A DNA stretch of 64,000 bases from Aurantimonas coralicida_A (GTDB lineage: Bacteria > Pseudomonadota > Alphaproteobacteria > Rhizobiales > Rhizobiaceae), in assembly GCF_036016755.1 (NCBI RefSeq), contig NZ_JAYXIH010000001.1:184153-248152 (forward strand). Direction: 5' to 3'. A model generated the notes under the pieces. The model was not told the DNA's origin and searched no databases. It worked only from the letters and a program-made list of their open reading frames with translations. Below are positions 1-9,209 of this stretch, piece after piece (position 1 is the stretch's first letter; every line of letters starts with the position of its first letter). The position numbers were made by a program, and so were the translations under genes.

Positions 1-314
1 ATTATGCCGCGGCGGCAGGCACGCCGGTCCCGGCCACCGCGCCCGGCACCGTCACCAAAGCCGGCCGCGCCGGTGGCTACGGCAACCTCGTCGAAATCGA
101 CCACGGCAACGGCATTACCACGCGATACGCACATATGTTGCGGGTCGACGTTAGCGTGGGCCAGACCGTCGCGAAAGGCACCAAGATCGGCGAGGTCGGC
201 AGCACCGGGCGCAGTACCGGCCCCCACCTTCACTACGAAGTGCGGCGCGATGACCGAGCCGTCGACCCGGCACGATTTCGTCGCATCGGCCTGAGGATTG
301 GCGCGCTCAGCTGA
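1..314 (+). CDS. M23-family (LytM) metallopeptidase, C-terminal part
   Basis: This is the 3' end of a gene that enters from the left edge; the reading frame starts at base 3. The visible part is the end of a LytM/M23 peptidase domain. It has the glycine-rich YGNLVEIDHGNG strand, a His in TRYAHM and the HxH pair in TGPHLHYEV, the latter two being the usual C-terminal metal and catalytic residues of the family. The first metal motif (HxxxD) lies outside the window, so activity cannot be judged. Such periplasmic proteins either cut peptidoglycan cross-links or act as amidase activators. The gene converges on prfB with a gap of about 33 bases. Confidence 0.85.
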   Translation, partial: YAAAAGTPVPATAPGTVTKAGRAGGYGNLVEIDHGNGITTRYAHMLRVDVSVGQTVAKGTKIGEVGSTGRSTGPHLHYEVRRDDRAVDPARFRRIGLRIGALS

Positions 315-347
315 CGACCGGCCTTTACCCGCCCGTCCATCCTGTTC

Positions 348-1476
348 TCAGGCGATATCTTCGACTTCCACGTCGCTGCCATGCACGCGATGGGCCAGTG
401 CCGCTTCCATGAACTCGTCGATGTAACCATCCAGCACGTCTTGGGGTGACGTGCTCTCCACCCCGGTGCGCAAGTCCTTCACCAGCTGATAAGGCTGCAG
501 GACGTAAGACCGGATCTGGTGACCCCAGCCGATATCGGTCTTCGATGCGGCCTCGGCACTCGCCTCTTCCTCGCGCCGCTCGAGTTCGGCCTCGTAGAGC
601 CGCGCGCGCAACATGTTCCACGCCGTTGCGCGGTTCTTGTGCTGTGAGCGCTCGGCCTGACACTGAACGACGATGCCGGTCGCCAAATGGGTGATGCGCA
701 CGGCCGAATCCGTCGTATTGACGTGCTGACCGCCGGCGCCGGACGCGCGATAGGTATCGATACGCACGTCGGACTCGGACACGTCGATCTGGATCGTGTC
801 GTCGATCACCGGATACACCCAAACCGACGCAAAGGACGTGTGGCGTCGCGCCTGGCTATCATACGGCGAAATCCGCACGAGGCGATGCACGCCCGATTCG
901 GTTTTCATCCAGCCATAGGCGTTGTGGCCCTTGATGACCAGCGTCGCCGATTTGATGCCTGCCTCTTCGCCGGCATGTTCCTCGAGAACCTCCACCTTCA
1001 TCTTGGAGCGGTCGGCCCAGCGCATATACATGCGCAAAAGCATGGCCGCCCAGTCCTGGCTCTCGGTGCCACCGGCACCGGAATGGACCTCGACATAGGT
1101 GTCGTTGGAATCGGCCTCGCCGGCCAGCAACGCCTCGATCTGCCGTTTGTCGACGTCGGCCCGAATTCCGCGGATCGCCTTTTCGGCTTCCGTCACGATC
1201 TCAGAATCGCCCTCCTCCTCGCCCATGGCGATGAGTTCGACGTTATCGCTGAGCGACTGGTCGAGGCGCTTGATGGAGCTGACCGCTTCGTCGAGATGCT
1301 GGCGCTCGCGCATCAGCTTCTGCGCCTCCGCCGCATCGTCCCAGATCGACGGATCTTCCGCCTTCTGGTTCAGATGATCGAGGCGCTTGAGGGATTGATC
1401 CCAGTCAAAGATGCCTCCTCAGCAGGCTTATGGCCTGCTTGATTTCGTCGACCATGGTCTCGATCTCGGCACGCAT
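348..1476 (-). CDS. prfB: Peptide chain release factor 2 (needs programmed +1 frameshift)
   Basis: RF2 terminates translation at UGA and UAA. The protein is made from two frames: 23 codons from ATG 1476, then a +1 shift at CTT-TGA-C (1410-1404) into the main frame, giving 375 residues. The GGQ peptidyl-hydrolysis loop is present (SGAGGQHVNTTDS). The stop-recognition tripeptide reads SPY in RISPYDSQARRHTSF rather than the enterobacterial SPF; SPY is, to my knowledge, common in alphaproteobacteria. The start has a good Shine-Dalgarno (aggag, 8 bases upstream). The gene lies downstream of the PBP1A gene on the same strand but is separated from it by a terminator-like hairpin. Confidence 0.97.
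1404..1419 (-). promoter_or_regulatory. prfB: prfB programmed +1 frameshift site
   Basis: On the minus strand the site reads AGGAGG, CAT, CTT, TGA, C. The internal Shine-Dalgarno AGGAGG sits three bases before the slippery CTT codon, and the in-frame UGA is the stop read by RF2 itself. This is the classical autoregulatory arrangement: low RF2 delays termination and favours the shift. The downstream frame stays open to 348. Confidence 0.96.
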
Positions 1477-1545
1477 GCCGCAATCTCCTGATTTACTGGT
1501 GATTTGAATGCCGCCCCGACGGTCGCCGGGGCGCTTTGCGCAAGG

Positions 1546-1568
1546 AAAAGGGCGGTCGGCCCGCCCTT
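1546..1568 (-). terminator. Rho-independent terminator after the PBP1A gene
   Basis: Read on the minus strand there is a perfect 8-bp stem (AAGGGCGG / CCGCCCTT, loop GCCGA) followed by TTTTCC. It lies 30 bases past the PBP1A stop. A second GC hairpin (GCCCCG / CGGGGC) follows before prfB at about 1511-1533. Together they probably separate the two transcripts. Confidence 0.75.
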
Positions 1569-1600
1569 GAAGCGTCTATAACGCCGATGGCAGCGCTTGG

Positions 1601-4045
1601 CTAGAACAGCCCGCCAGCGCCCTGGACGATGGCCTGCTCGGCTTCCTGCGAGACTTCGCCGGAGCCGAAACCCGACGCGACCTCGTCCATGCCGATGACC
1701 TGGTAGGCATCCGACGGGCCGGTTCCGGGCTTGAACGCCTCCATGATCACGTCGGGTCCCGAGCCGCTGGCGCGCATGCCGGACTTCCGGTTGACGGCGA
1801 TGATCTCCATGCCCTCCGGAGGTTGGAACTCGATCGGCTTGCGGTCTTTCAAAGCCTCACGCATGAAATCGATGAAGACCGGGGCAGCCATTCCGCCACC
1901 CGTCGCCCCGCGGCCCATCGGCGTCGGATTGTCGTAGCCGAGAAAGACACCGGTGACGATATCCGGCGTGAAGCCCACGAACCAGACGTCCTTCTCCTCA
2001 TTGGTCGTCCCGGTCTTGCCGGCGATCGGAACGCCGAGTTCCTTCACCTTGGTCGCCGTACCGCGCTGCACGACGCCTTCCATCATCGAGGTGATCTGGT
2101 AGGCCGTCATCGGATCGAGGATCTGATCGCGCTCGTCGATCAGCTCCGGCTCGGGCTGGCCGTCATATCGGGTCGCATCGCATGACTGGCATTGGCGCTG
2201 ATCGTGTTTGTAGATCGTGCGTCCATACCGGTCCTGGATGCGATCGATCAGCGAGGGCTGGAGCGAACGCCCGCCATTGGCGATCATCGAAAAAGCCGAC
2301 ACCATCCGCAGGACCGTCGTTTCGCCCGCGCCGAGCGCCATGGGAAGATAGGGCAAGAGCTTGTCGTAAATGCCGAACCGTTCCGCGTATTCGGCGACGA
2401 GTTGCATGCCCATGTCCTTGGCCAGGCGGACCGTCATGAGGTTGCGGCTCTTTTCGATTCCGAGGCGCAGTGTCGATGGGCCGGCGGAGCCGCCGCCGTA
2501 ATTGGAAGGCTCCCAGAAACCGCCATTGCCGTCGGGCAGTGAAATCGGCGCGTCGAGGATGACGGACGCGGGGGTGTAGCCATTGTCGAGTGCCGCGGCG
2601 TAGACGAATGGTTTGAACGACGATCCGGGCTGCCGATAGGCCTGCGAGGCCCGGTTGAACTCCGACTCGGCGAAGGAGAAGCCGCCGACCATGGCCAATA
2701 CGCGGCCGGTCTGCGGCTCCATCGCAACTAGCGCGCCCTGAATCTTCGGCGGTTGGCGGAGCCGATAGCCGCCGCCTTCCTCGATGCTCTCGACATAGAC
2801 GACGTCACCACGCGAGACGACATCCGAGGCCGATTTCACCGTGCCCTGTCGCTCTTTGGTGTTCAGCCGTAGCGCCCACTTCATATCGGCGAGCGCGATC
2901 GTGCCGACTTCGCGTTTTGGGCCGAGCGCGCCGGAGACCTGGCGTGCCGGCTGAAGGCCGATGCTGATCCGGTCGCTGTCGGTGGCGAGAACCACCGCCA
3001 AGCGCCACTCGGGCACGTCCGCGAGCGGTTCGACCTTGCCGAGCGCCGGCCCCCAGTCGCTTCCAATGTCGATCCGCGTCACCGCGCCCCGAAACCCACG
3101 CGCCTCGTCATATTTGACCAGCCCACGCTGCAGCGCGGCGCGCGCTTCGGCCTGCAGCTGTGGATCGAGCGTCGTCCGGACTGACAATCCGCCTTCGTAG
3201 AGCGCATCGACGCCATAGCGCTGGATGATCTCGCGCCGGACATCCTCAGTGAAATACTCTGCTGCCGCCAGATAGGTGTCGGACGAGCGAGGATTGACGC
3301 CCAGCGGCTTCTGCTGAGCCTCGACGGCCTCGGCGTCGGTGATAATCTGGTTCGTGGCCATCTGATCGATGACCCAGTTCCGACGCTCGAGCGCTTTGTC
3401 TTCGTCGCGGAACGGATTGTAGTTCTCAGGCGCCTTCGGCAGCGCCGCGAGATAAGCTGATTCTTCGATCGTCAGCTCACTGACCGGCTTGTCGAAATAG
3501 GCCAGCGACGCCGCGGCGATGCCATAGGAGCCGAGCCCGAGGTAGATCTCGTTGAGATAAAGCTCGAATATCTTGTCCTTCGAATAGGCTTGCTCGATGC
3601 GCAGTGAAAGGATCGCTTCCTTCACCTTGCGATCCAGCGTGCGCTCGTTCGTCAACAGAAAGTTCTTGGCGACCTGCTGGGTGATCGTCGAAGCGCCCTG
3701 CATGCGACCGCCTTTGGCCAGGACCAGGACGGCACGGGCGACACCTTCGAGGTCGATGCCGGGATGCTGATAGAAGTTCTTGTCTTCGGCCGAGAGAAAC
3801 GCGTTCTTGACCAGATCTGGGATCGCCTGGATCGGCAGAAACAAACGGCGTTGGCGCGCATATTCGGCCATGAGCGAGCCGTCCGAAGCGTGAACCCGCG
3901 TCGTCACCGGCGGCTCGTAGTCGGCCAGCACCTGATAGTCCGGCAAATCCTGCGCCATCTTCTCGACGTACCAGGCAAAACCACCCGCCACGATCAGGAA
4001 GAAGATGGCTCCGATTCCGAAGAAATAGCCGAGCAGTCTAATCAT
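1601..4045 (-). CDS. mrcA: Penicillin-binding protein 1A, bifunctional class A PBP
   Basis: This 814-residue inner-membrane protein polymerises and cross-links peptidoglycan. Residues 1-28 form one membrane anchor. A GT51 transglycosylase domain follows with the catalytic Glu in SAEDKNFYQHPGID (E87) and the GASTITQQVAKN motif. An OB-like insert comes next. The transpeptidase domain carries SSFK (QPGSSFKPF, near residue 478), SRN (KSRNLMT) and KTGT (near residue 675). All catalytic motifs are intact and the length is normal for PBP1A. It follows the amidase gene on the same strand, a common Hyphomicrobiales arrangement. Class A PBPs are the main polar-growth synthases in this order, which lacks MreB-driven elongation. 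Confidence 0.95.
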   Translation of the reverse strand: MIRLLGYFFGIGAIFFLIVAGGFAWYVEKMAQDLPDYQVLADYEPPVTTRVHASDGSLMAEYARQRRLFLPIQAIPDLVKNAFLSAEDKNFYQHPGIDLEGVARAVLVLAKGGRMQGASTITQQVAKNFLLTNERTLDRKVKEAILSLRIEQAYSKDKIFELYLNEIYLGLGSYGIAAASLAYFDKPVSELTIEESAYLAALPKAPENYNPFRDEDKALERRNWVIDQMATNQIITDAEAVEAQQKPLGVNPRSSDTYLAAAEYFTEDVRREIIQRYGVDALYEGGLSVRTTLDPQLQAEARAALQRGLVKYDEARGFRGAVTRIDIGSDWGPALGKVEPLADVPEWRLAVVLATDSDRISIGLQPARQVSGALGPKREVGTIALADMKWALRLNTKERQGTVKSASDVVSRGDVVYVESIEEGGGYRLRQPPKIQGALVAMEPQTGRVLAMVGGFSFAESEFNRASQAYRQPGSSFKPFVYAAALDNGYTPASVILDAPISLPDGNGGFWEPSNYGGGSAGPSTLRLGIEKSRNLMTVRLAKDMGMQLVAEYAERFGIYDKLLPYLPMALGAGETTVLRMVSAFSMIANGGRSLQPSLIDRIQDRYGRTIYKHDQRQCQSCDATRYDGQPEPELIDERDQILDPMTAYQITSMMEGVVQRGTATKVKELGVPIAGKTGTTNEEKDVWFVGFTPDIVTGVFLGYDNPTPMGRGATGGGMAAPVFIDFMREALKDRKPIEFQPPEGMEIIAVNRKSGMRASGSGPDVIMEAFKPGTGPSDAYQVIGMDEVASGFGSGEVSQEAEQAIVQGAGGLF

Positions 4046-4213
4046 AAAAACTCCGTCCGCCCCAGGTGCGACACTCCGGTTCGGTCTCCTACCCGATCAT
4101 GGCGCCGATTGGCCATCCGGCAGGTTTATAAATACGGTCTGGACGAGGGATTGCCCTTTTCCCGCATTCAATCCATCAACCTTGTTGTCGGCAATTGCGG
4201 CAAGGCCGTGAAC

Positions 4214-5500
4214 TCAATCGGCTTTCGGTCGATCAATTGCCGTCTTCGTTGTCGATTTATCACACTCGTCGACCGCCGTGCAGCCTCCTCGTCCCTCCTG
4301 TGCCGTTCCCCCGAAAAAATTCATCACGGCATCCGCCGTGGCGGCGGCCACTTCCTCGCGCCAGGCGTCATCCTGCAAGAGCTTTTCGTCCTGACGGTTG
4401 GAAAGAAAACCGAATTCGACCAGGACAGAGGGAACATCCGGCGCCTTTAGAACCTTAAACCCCGCCGACCGCTTGGGTCGATTGATCAGGCGAATGTCAC
4501 GTGTGGCCAGATCGTGGACGAGCGACGTCGCGAAGTGCTCCGAGAAGCTGACGGTCTCCCGGCGCGTGAGGTCCAGCAGGATGTCGAAGACATCCGGTTT
4601 CTCCTTCTGCCATTCCTCGCCGGCAAAGCGGTCGGAGGCATTTTCCGCGGCGGCGACCTGCCGAGACAGCTCGTCCGATGCCGTTTCCGAAAGCGTATAG
4701 ACTGTCGCGCCGCGCAAAGCGGATTGGCGAATCGAATCGGCGTGGATGGAGATGAAAAGGTCGGCCCGCTCCCGACGGCCGGCGGCAGCCCTTTCGTCCA
4801 ACGGAATGAAGGTGTCGTCTTCGCGCGTCAAAACCACTTTGACGCCACCCTTGGCAAGCAGCGAATCCCTTAGGGCGAACGCCAGTTGGAGATTGATTTC
4901 CTTCTCATGCGTGCCGGAGCTTGACACCGCGCCATTGTCGATTCCGCCGTGGCCGGGGTCGAGCACGATCGTCAGCTTCCGCTCGGGCTTCGCCGCGGTC
5001 TGTTTCGAATCAGTGGCATCGCGCTGTGCGCCCGGCGCTTCGACCGAGGCCACGGGCGCTTGCGCCGCGTCCGACGGCTGAATCGACAGGACAATGACCT
5101 GCCCGTCCGGCCTTTCCTCGGTCCGGATCGCGGCGAATGCCTCTCGCTTGAGGCGAAAAATGAAGCGATAGCGGTTGCTGGAGACAAGCCCGTGGCGGAT
5201 GCTCTCGACGATACCGTTGTCCGGCGGTGCCGCGATGGAAGCGGCCGAAAGCGTATCGATGAAGTCGACCGCGATCCGGTCGGGATTGGCAAGCCGCAGA
5301 ATGCGGGTCTGGGGTTTGCCTCGCAGGACGAAGGATGCGGAATATTCGCCCTCTTCGGCACTCTGGCTCATGCCGGTGATGACCAAGTCCCGGGCGTGCG
5401 CCTCCTCCCCCCGCCAGGCCAAGATCGCAAGCAGCGCCAAGACCGCGACCGGAAGCAATCCGCGACAGCCGGAAACCAGTGTTTGGACGAAGCGTGTCAT
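4214..5500 (-). CDS. N-acetylmuramoyl-L-alanine amidase (AMIN + Amidase_3)
   Basis: A zinc amidase of 428 residues that cleaves the lactyl-L-Ala bond of peptidoglycan and splits septal wall. I chose ATG 5500 because it follows a gagggg Shine-Dalgarno and begins a typical signal peptide (MTRFVQTLVSG, then a hydrophobic run ending near EAHA). The frame is open upstream to 5707 but that stretch is not protein-like. An AMIN domain follows (residues 35-130). The C-terminal Amidase_3 domain has zinc and catalytic residues in VLDPGHGGIDNGAV, KEINLQLAFALRD, SIHADS and LVEFGFLSN. It is AmiC-like. It is divergent from rne and upstream of the PBP1A gene. Confidence 0.93.
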   Translation of the reverse strand: MTRFVQTLVSGCRGLLPVAVLALLAILAWRGEEAHARDLVITGMSQSAEEGEYSASFVLRGKPQTRILRLANPDRIAVDFIDTLSAASIAAPPDNGIVESIRHGLVSSNRYRFIFRLKREAFAAIRTEERPDGQVIVLSIQPSDAAQAPVASVEAPGAQRDATDSKQTAAKPERKLTIVLDPGHGGIDNGAVSSSGTHEKEINLQLAFALRDSLLAKGGVKVVLTREDDTFIPLDERAAAGRRERADLFISIHADSIRQSALRGATVYTLSETASDELSRQVAAAENASDRFAGEEWQKEKPDVFDILLDLTRRETVSFSEHFATSLVHDLATRDIRLINRPKRSAGFKVLKAPDVPSVLVEFGFLSNRQDEKLLQDDAWREEVAAATADAVMNFFGGTAQEGRGGCTAVDECDKSTTKTAIDRPKAD

Positions 5501-6251
5501 GCCCCTCGATCCAGCCCGTGCTCCCATCTGGTAATCCTCGCCGCACTGAGCCGACCTTCGACCCCGCATCGCCCGGTCGAACGCTATAAAGATGATCAGA
5601 CTGGGGCGGAAGCCGCATCGGATTCGACCATGCTCCCGCGCGTACCCATCGCCAGCTCCGCAACGCCAGGGCAGTTTTTTTGGTCCTAGCGCTTGGCTAG
5701 CGGCCAAAGCTTGCGTTGGCCTTGGCAGATCGGTACCGCGCTACGCCCCATTGCGATGTTCCCCTTGTTTCTTGCCCTCGGCCAGCATAAAAGCGCAGAC
5801 GAGGCTGACTATGACGGGAGGACCGTGTCGTCGTCGGGTCGAAAGCGGAACCGCCAGTGGACGCTAGCGTCTGGTTGCAGGGGTTGCGGCACTTGGATCC
5901 TTGACGGCATCGACACCGGTCATCAGCTTCTCGGAAGATTTTCAATCGATACTGGAGCGCAGCTCCAGGCGATTTTCCAACGATGCGGATGCGCCCTGTT
6001 CGAAACAGCAGCCGGTCCGCGCGTTTCGTCGGCCGCTACAGCGGCCATCCAATTGTTGCAGGTCGTGATTTTGTCGTCAGCCTCCGCTTATAGCCCGACG
6101 TTCATCGCCAGCCCTACCAGGGCCGGACGGTCGTCGCCGCGTGGAGAGGAACGGCAGCGAATCACGCCCCTTACGGGCTCGCGCCCCACAGTCGTCCCGC
6201 AGGCTTCACACGCCTCGTTACGGCCCGGCGCGAGCGCCCGGGAGTCCATTC
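5501..6251 (+). other. Long intergenic region and probable rne 5' leader
   Basis: About 750 bases separate the amidase and RNase E starts. No convincing protein is encoded; the open frames have no recognisable composition or ribosome binding sites. A short hairpin (CTGGAG / CTCCAG, 5952-5968) and an inverted pair near 5690-5711 are visible. Long leaders on rne mediate feedback control by RNase E cleavage in enterobacteria; that this leader does the same is inference only. Confidence 0.45.
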
Positions 6252-9059
6252 ATGGCAAACAAAATGCTGATCGACGCGTCCCACCCGGAGGAGACGCGGG
6301 TCGTCGTCGTCCGCGGTAGTCGGATCGAGGAATTCGATTTCGAGTCGGAGCACAAGAAGCAACTCAAGGGAAACATCTATCTGGCCAAGGTGACACGGGT
6401 CGAGCCGTCACTGCAGGCCGCCTTCGTCGAATATGGCGGCAACCGCCACGGCTTTCTTGCCTTCAGCGAAATCCATCCGGACTACTACCAGATCCCCAAG
6501 GCCGACCGGCAGGCGTTGATCGACGAAGAGCTTGCCCGCGTCCAGGAGGAAGAGGACGAGGCCGACGAGCCGCGCCCCAGCCGTGGGCGTAGCCGCAGGG
6601 GGTCGCGGAACAAGGCGGCCGAGCGCAACGACGAGGAAAGCATCTCGGAAACCGTCGATTCGCAGGACGGCGAACCCGCGTCGGGCGACGGCGGCGAATC
6701 ATCTGAAGACCGGGATCAGCCTGACGTAGCAGCCGCCGGGATGCCGCAAGGCGAGTCGGCAGACGACACCGCGGAGACCGACGCCGACGATTCCGATGGC
6801 GACGACGAGCCGACCTCTAGTCAATCACAACGCGGTCGACGCAGCAGCAGAGCTCGGCGCGGCCGTGGCCGCTCGACAAGCGACGACGACGCCAATGACG
6901 AGGCGAATGGCGACGAATCGGAGCAGATCGACGAAATCGGCTCCGAGGATGCGATGGAGGAGGTCCCGGTTCGCCAGAGCCGCCCGCGCCGCCAATACAA
7001 GATCCAGGAAGTGATCAAGCGGCGCCAGATTCTGCTGGTCCAGGTGGTCAAGGAGGAACGCGGCAACAAGGGCGCGGCGCTCACCACCTACCTGTCCCTC
7101 GCCGGTCGTTATTCGGTTCTGATGCCGAATACGGCGCGCGGCGGCGGCATTTCCCGCAAGATCACCAACGCGTCCGATCGCAAGCGTCTGAAAGATGTCG
7201 TGCGCGATCTCGACGTGCCGAAGGGCATGGGCATCATCCTGCGCACGGCTGGCGCGAACCGGACGAAGCCCGAGGTCAAGCGCGACTACGAGTATCTGAT
7301 GCGGTTGTGGGAGACCGTCCGCAATCTGACGCTGTCATCGATCGCCCCGGCCCTGGTCTACGAAGAAGGCAGCCTGATCAAGCGATCGATCCGCGACCTC
7401 TACAACAAGGATATCGACGAGATCCTCGTCGCCGGCGAGGCCGGTTACCGTGAAGCCAAGGACTTCATGCGGATGCTGATGCCGAGCCAGGCGAAGGTGG
7501 TTCAGCCCTATCGGGATCAGACGCCGATCTTCGCGCGCCAAGGCATCGAATCGCAGCTTGAAAAGATGGTGCATCCGCATGTCACGCTGAAGTCCGGCGG
7601 ATACATCATCATCAATCAGACCGAGGCATTGGTTGCCATCGACGTCAATTCGGGACGCTCGACGCGCGAGCACTCGATCGAGGATACGGCGTTCCAGACC
7701 AATATGGAGGCCGCCGAGGAAGTCGCGCGGCAGCTCCGTCTGCGCGATCTCGCGGGTCTGATCGTCATCGACTTCATCGACATGGAGGAAAAGCGCAACA
7801 ACCGGACGGTCGAGAAGAAGATCAAGGATTGCCTGAAGAGCGATCGGGCGCGCATTCAGGTCGGCAGCATTTCGCATTTCGGCCTTCTGGAAATGAGTCG
7901 CCAGCGCATTCGCGCCAGCGTTCTCGAATCCACAATGCAGCCCTGCCCGGTCTGCGAAGGCGCCGGCCACATCCGATCGGCTTCCTCCTCCGCGCTGCAT
8001 GTCCTGCGCACCATCGAGGAACACCTCCAGAAGCATTCGAGCCACGACCTGATCGTCAAGATCCAGACGGCGACCGCGCTCTACGTGCTCAATGAAAAGC
8101 GCCAGCGGATCGAAGAGCTGGAACGCCATTACGGTCTGCGCATCCTCCTCGCCGCCGATGAGAGTGCCGGTCATCAAGGCATCGCTATCGAGCATGGCAG
8201 CGAGGCGGTGAAACCGGAGATACTGTCCGACGTCGTCAATCCTGAATCGGTGGCGGCGGCCGAGATCGACGCTTTGGACGAAGCGGCTGACGAGGAAGCT
8301 GCCCGCAAGTCGCCTGAAACGATCGAGGAGACGGGCGAGCAGGCCGACTCCGATAGTTCCGACGGCGGCAAGCGCAGACGCCGCAGGCGGCGCAAGCGGC
8401 GGGGCGAGAACGACGACGAGACGGTTTCTGCCGAAAGCGACCAGTCCGAGCCGGAGACCGACAGCGACGCCGATGATGAATCGGCGGGCGATGACCGTGC
8501 TTCAGATCGAAGCGAGGATGATTCGGATCGGGGACGCAAACGTCGGCGCCGCGGACGGCGTGGCGGTCGTCGCAATCGTGACGAGACCGGCGGTGCGGAC
8601 GACGGGACCGAGGCGGGCGGCGACGCTGCGCAGGAGGCGCAGCCCGCGAACGCCGCGGAAGCTGGCGATGCCGTTGCCGCGCCGCACGTCGAGGTGACGC
8701 CTTCGGCCCCGCTCCAGCCAGTCGCCACGGATGCGGCTGCGGAGTCGGATGCCGCGTCCGCCGAAACGTCCGTCGCGACATCCGGTGAACGCACTGGGGA
8801 AGAGCTGGCAGCAGCGGCGCCGGAGTCCGCTCCGGCCGCGGAATCCGCTTCGCGCGAAACGCCGGAAGCCGCGCCGAGGGAGATGGCGGACCAGGAGATG
8901 GTGTCGACCGCCTCCGCGGCCAATGACGATGTGCGTGAAACCCAGGTCGAAGAGTCCGGTGAGCCGGTGGTGACATCCAACGACACGACGAAGGATACCA
9001 CCGAAACCGCGGAAAAACCGCGGCGTACCGGCTGGTGGGCGCGGCGCTCGTTCTTCTGA
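6252..9059 (+). CDS. rne: Ribonuclease E
   Basis: Endoribonuclease E is the core of the RNA degradosome and processes rRNA and tRNA. ATG 6252 is chosen because MANKMLIDASHPEETRVVVV matches the family start; the frame is open further upstream without a start signal. The 935-residue protein has an S1 domain split by a long acidic and Arg/Ser-rich insert (roughly residues 95-245) typical of alphaproteobacterial RNase E. The catalytic domain has metal Asp residues in ALVAIDVNSGRS and LIVIDFIDM. The zinc-link is CPVCEGAGH. The C-terminal third is a low-complexity tail of acidic and Arg blocks ending in RRTGWWARRSFF, likely for RNA and degradosome partner binding. Transcription ends at the hairpin near 9156. 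Confidence 0.97.
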   Translation: MANKMLIDASHPEETRVVVVRGSRIEEFDFESEHKKQLKGNIYLAKVTRVEPSLQAAFVEYGGNRHGFLAFSEIHPDYYQIPKADRQALIDEELARVQEEEDEADEPRPSRGRSRRGSRNKAAERNDEESISETVDSQDGEPASGDGGESSEDRDQPDVAAAGMPQGESADDTAETDADDSDGDDEPTSSQSQRGRRSSRARRGRGRSTSDDDANDEANGDESEQIDEIGSEDAMEEVPVRQSRPRRQYKIQEVIKRRQILLVQVVKEERGNKGAALTTYLSLAGRYSVLMPNTARGGGISRKITNASDRKRLKDVVRDLDVPKGMGIILRTAGANRTKPEVKRDYEYLMRLWETVRNLTLSSIAPALVYEEGSLIKRSIRDLYNKDIDEILVAGEAGYREAKDFMRMLMPSQAKVVQPYRDQTPIFARQGIESQLEKMVHPHVTLKSGGYIIINQTEALVAIDVNSGRSTREHSIEDTAFQTNMEAAEEVARQLRLRDLAGLIVIDFIDMEEKRNNRTVEKKIKDCLKSDRARIQVGSISHFGLLEMSRQRIRASVLESTMQPCPVCEGAGHIRSASSSALHVLRTIEEHLQKHSSHDLIVKIQTATALYVLNEKRQRIEELERHYGLRILLAADESAGHQGIAIEHGSEAVKPEILSDVVNPESVAAAEIDALDEAADEEAARKSPETIEETGEQADSDSSDGGKRRRRRRRKRRGENDDETVSAESDQSEPETDSDADDESAGDDRASDRSEDDSDRGRKRRRRGRRGGRRNRDETGGADDGTEAGGDAAQEAQPANAAEAGDAVAAPHVEVTPSAPLQPVATDAAAESDAASAETSVATSGERTGEELAAAAPESAPAAESASRETPEAAPREMADQEMVSTASAANDDVRETQVEESGEPVVTSNDTTKDTTETAEKPRRTGWWARRSFF

Positions 9060-9155
9060 GCCCCCGCGCCGTCGGTTCTCGATAACGCGGGTTCCGGCTG
9101 CGCGGCACCGCGCGCCGATCGCGTTTGGCCTTCCAACGCGACGCACAAAGACACC

Positions 9156-9187
9156 GGGCGGCCTCGCAAGGGGCCGCCCGTTTCTGT
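9156..9187 (+). terminator. Terminator after rne
   Basis: There is a perfect 8-bp GC stem (GGGCGGCC 9156-9163 / GGCCGCCC 9172-9179) with an 8-base loop, followed by GTTTCTGTT. It lies about 100 bases past the rne stop and ahead of the convergent aminotransferase gene. Confidence 0.85.
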
Positions 9188-9209
9188 TGGCAAGCGAGGC
9201 TGGCTGCAC

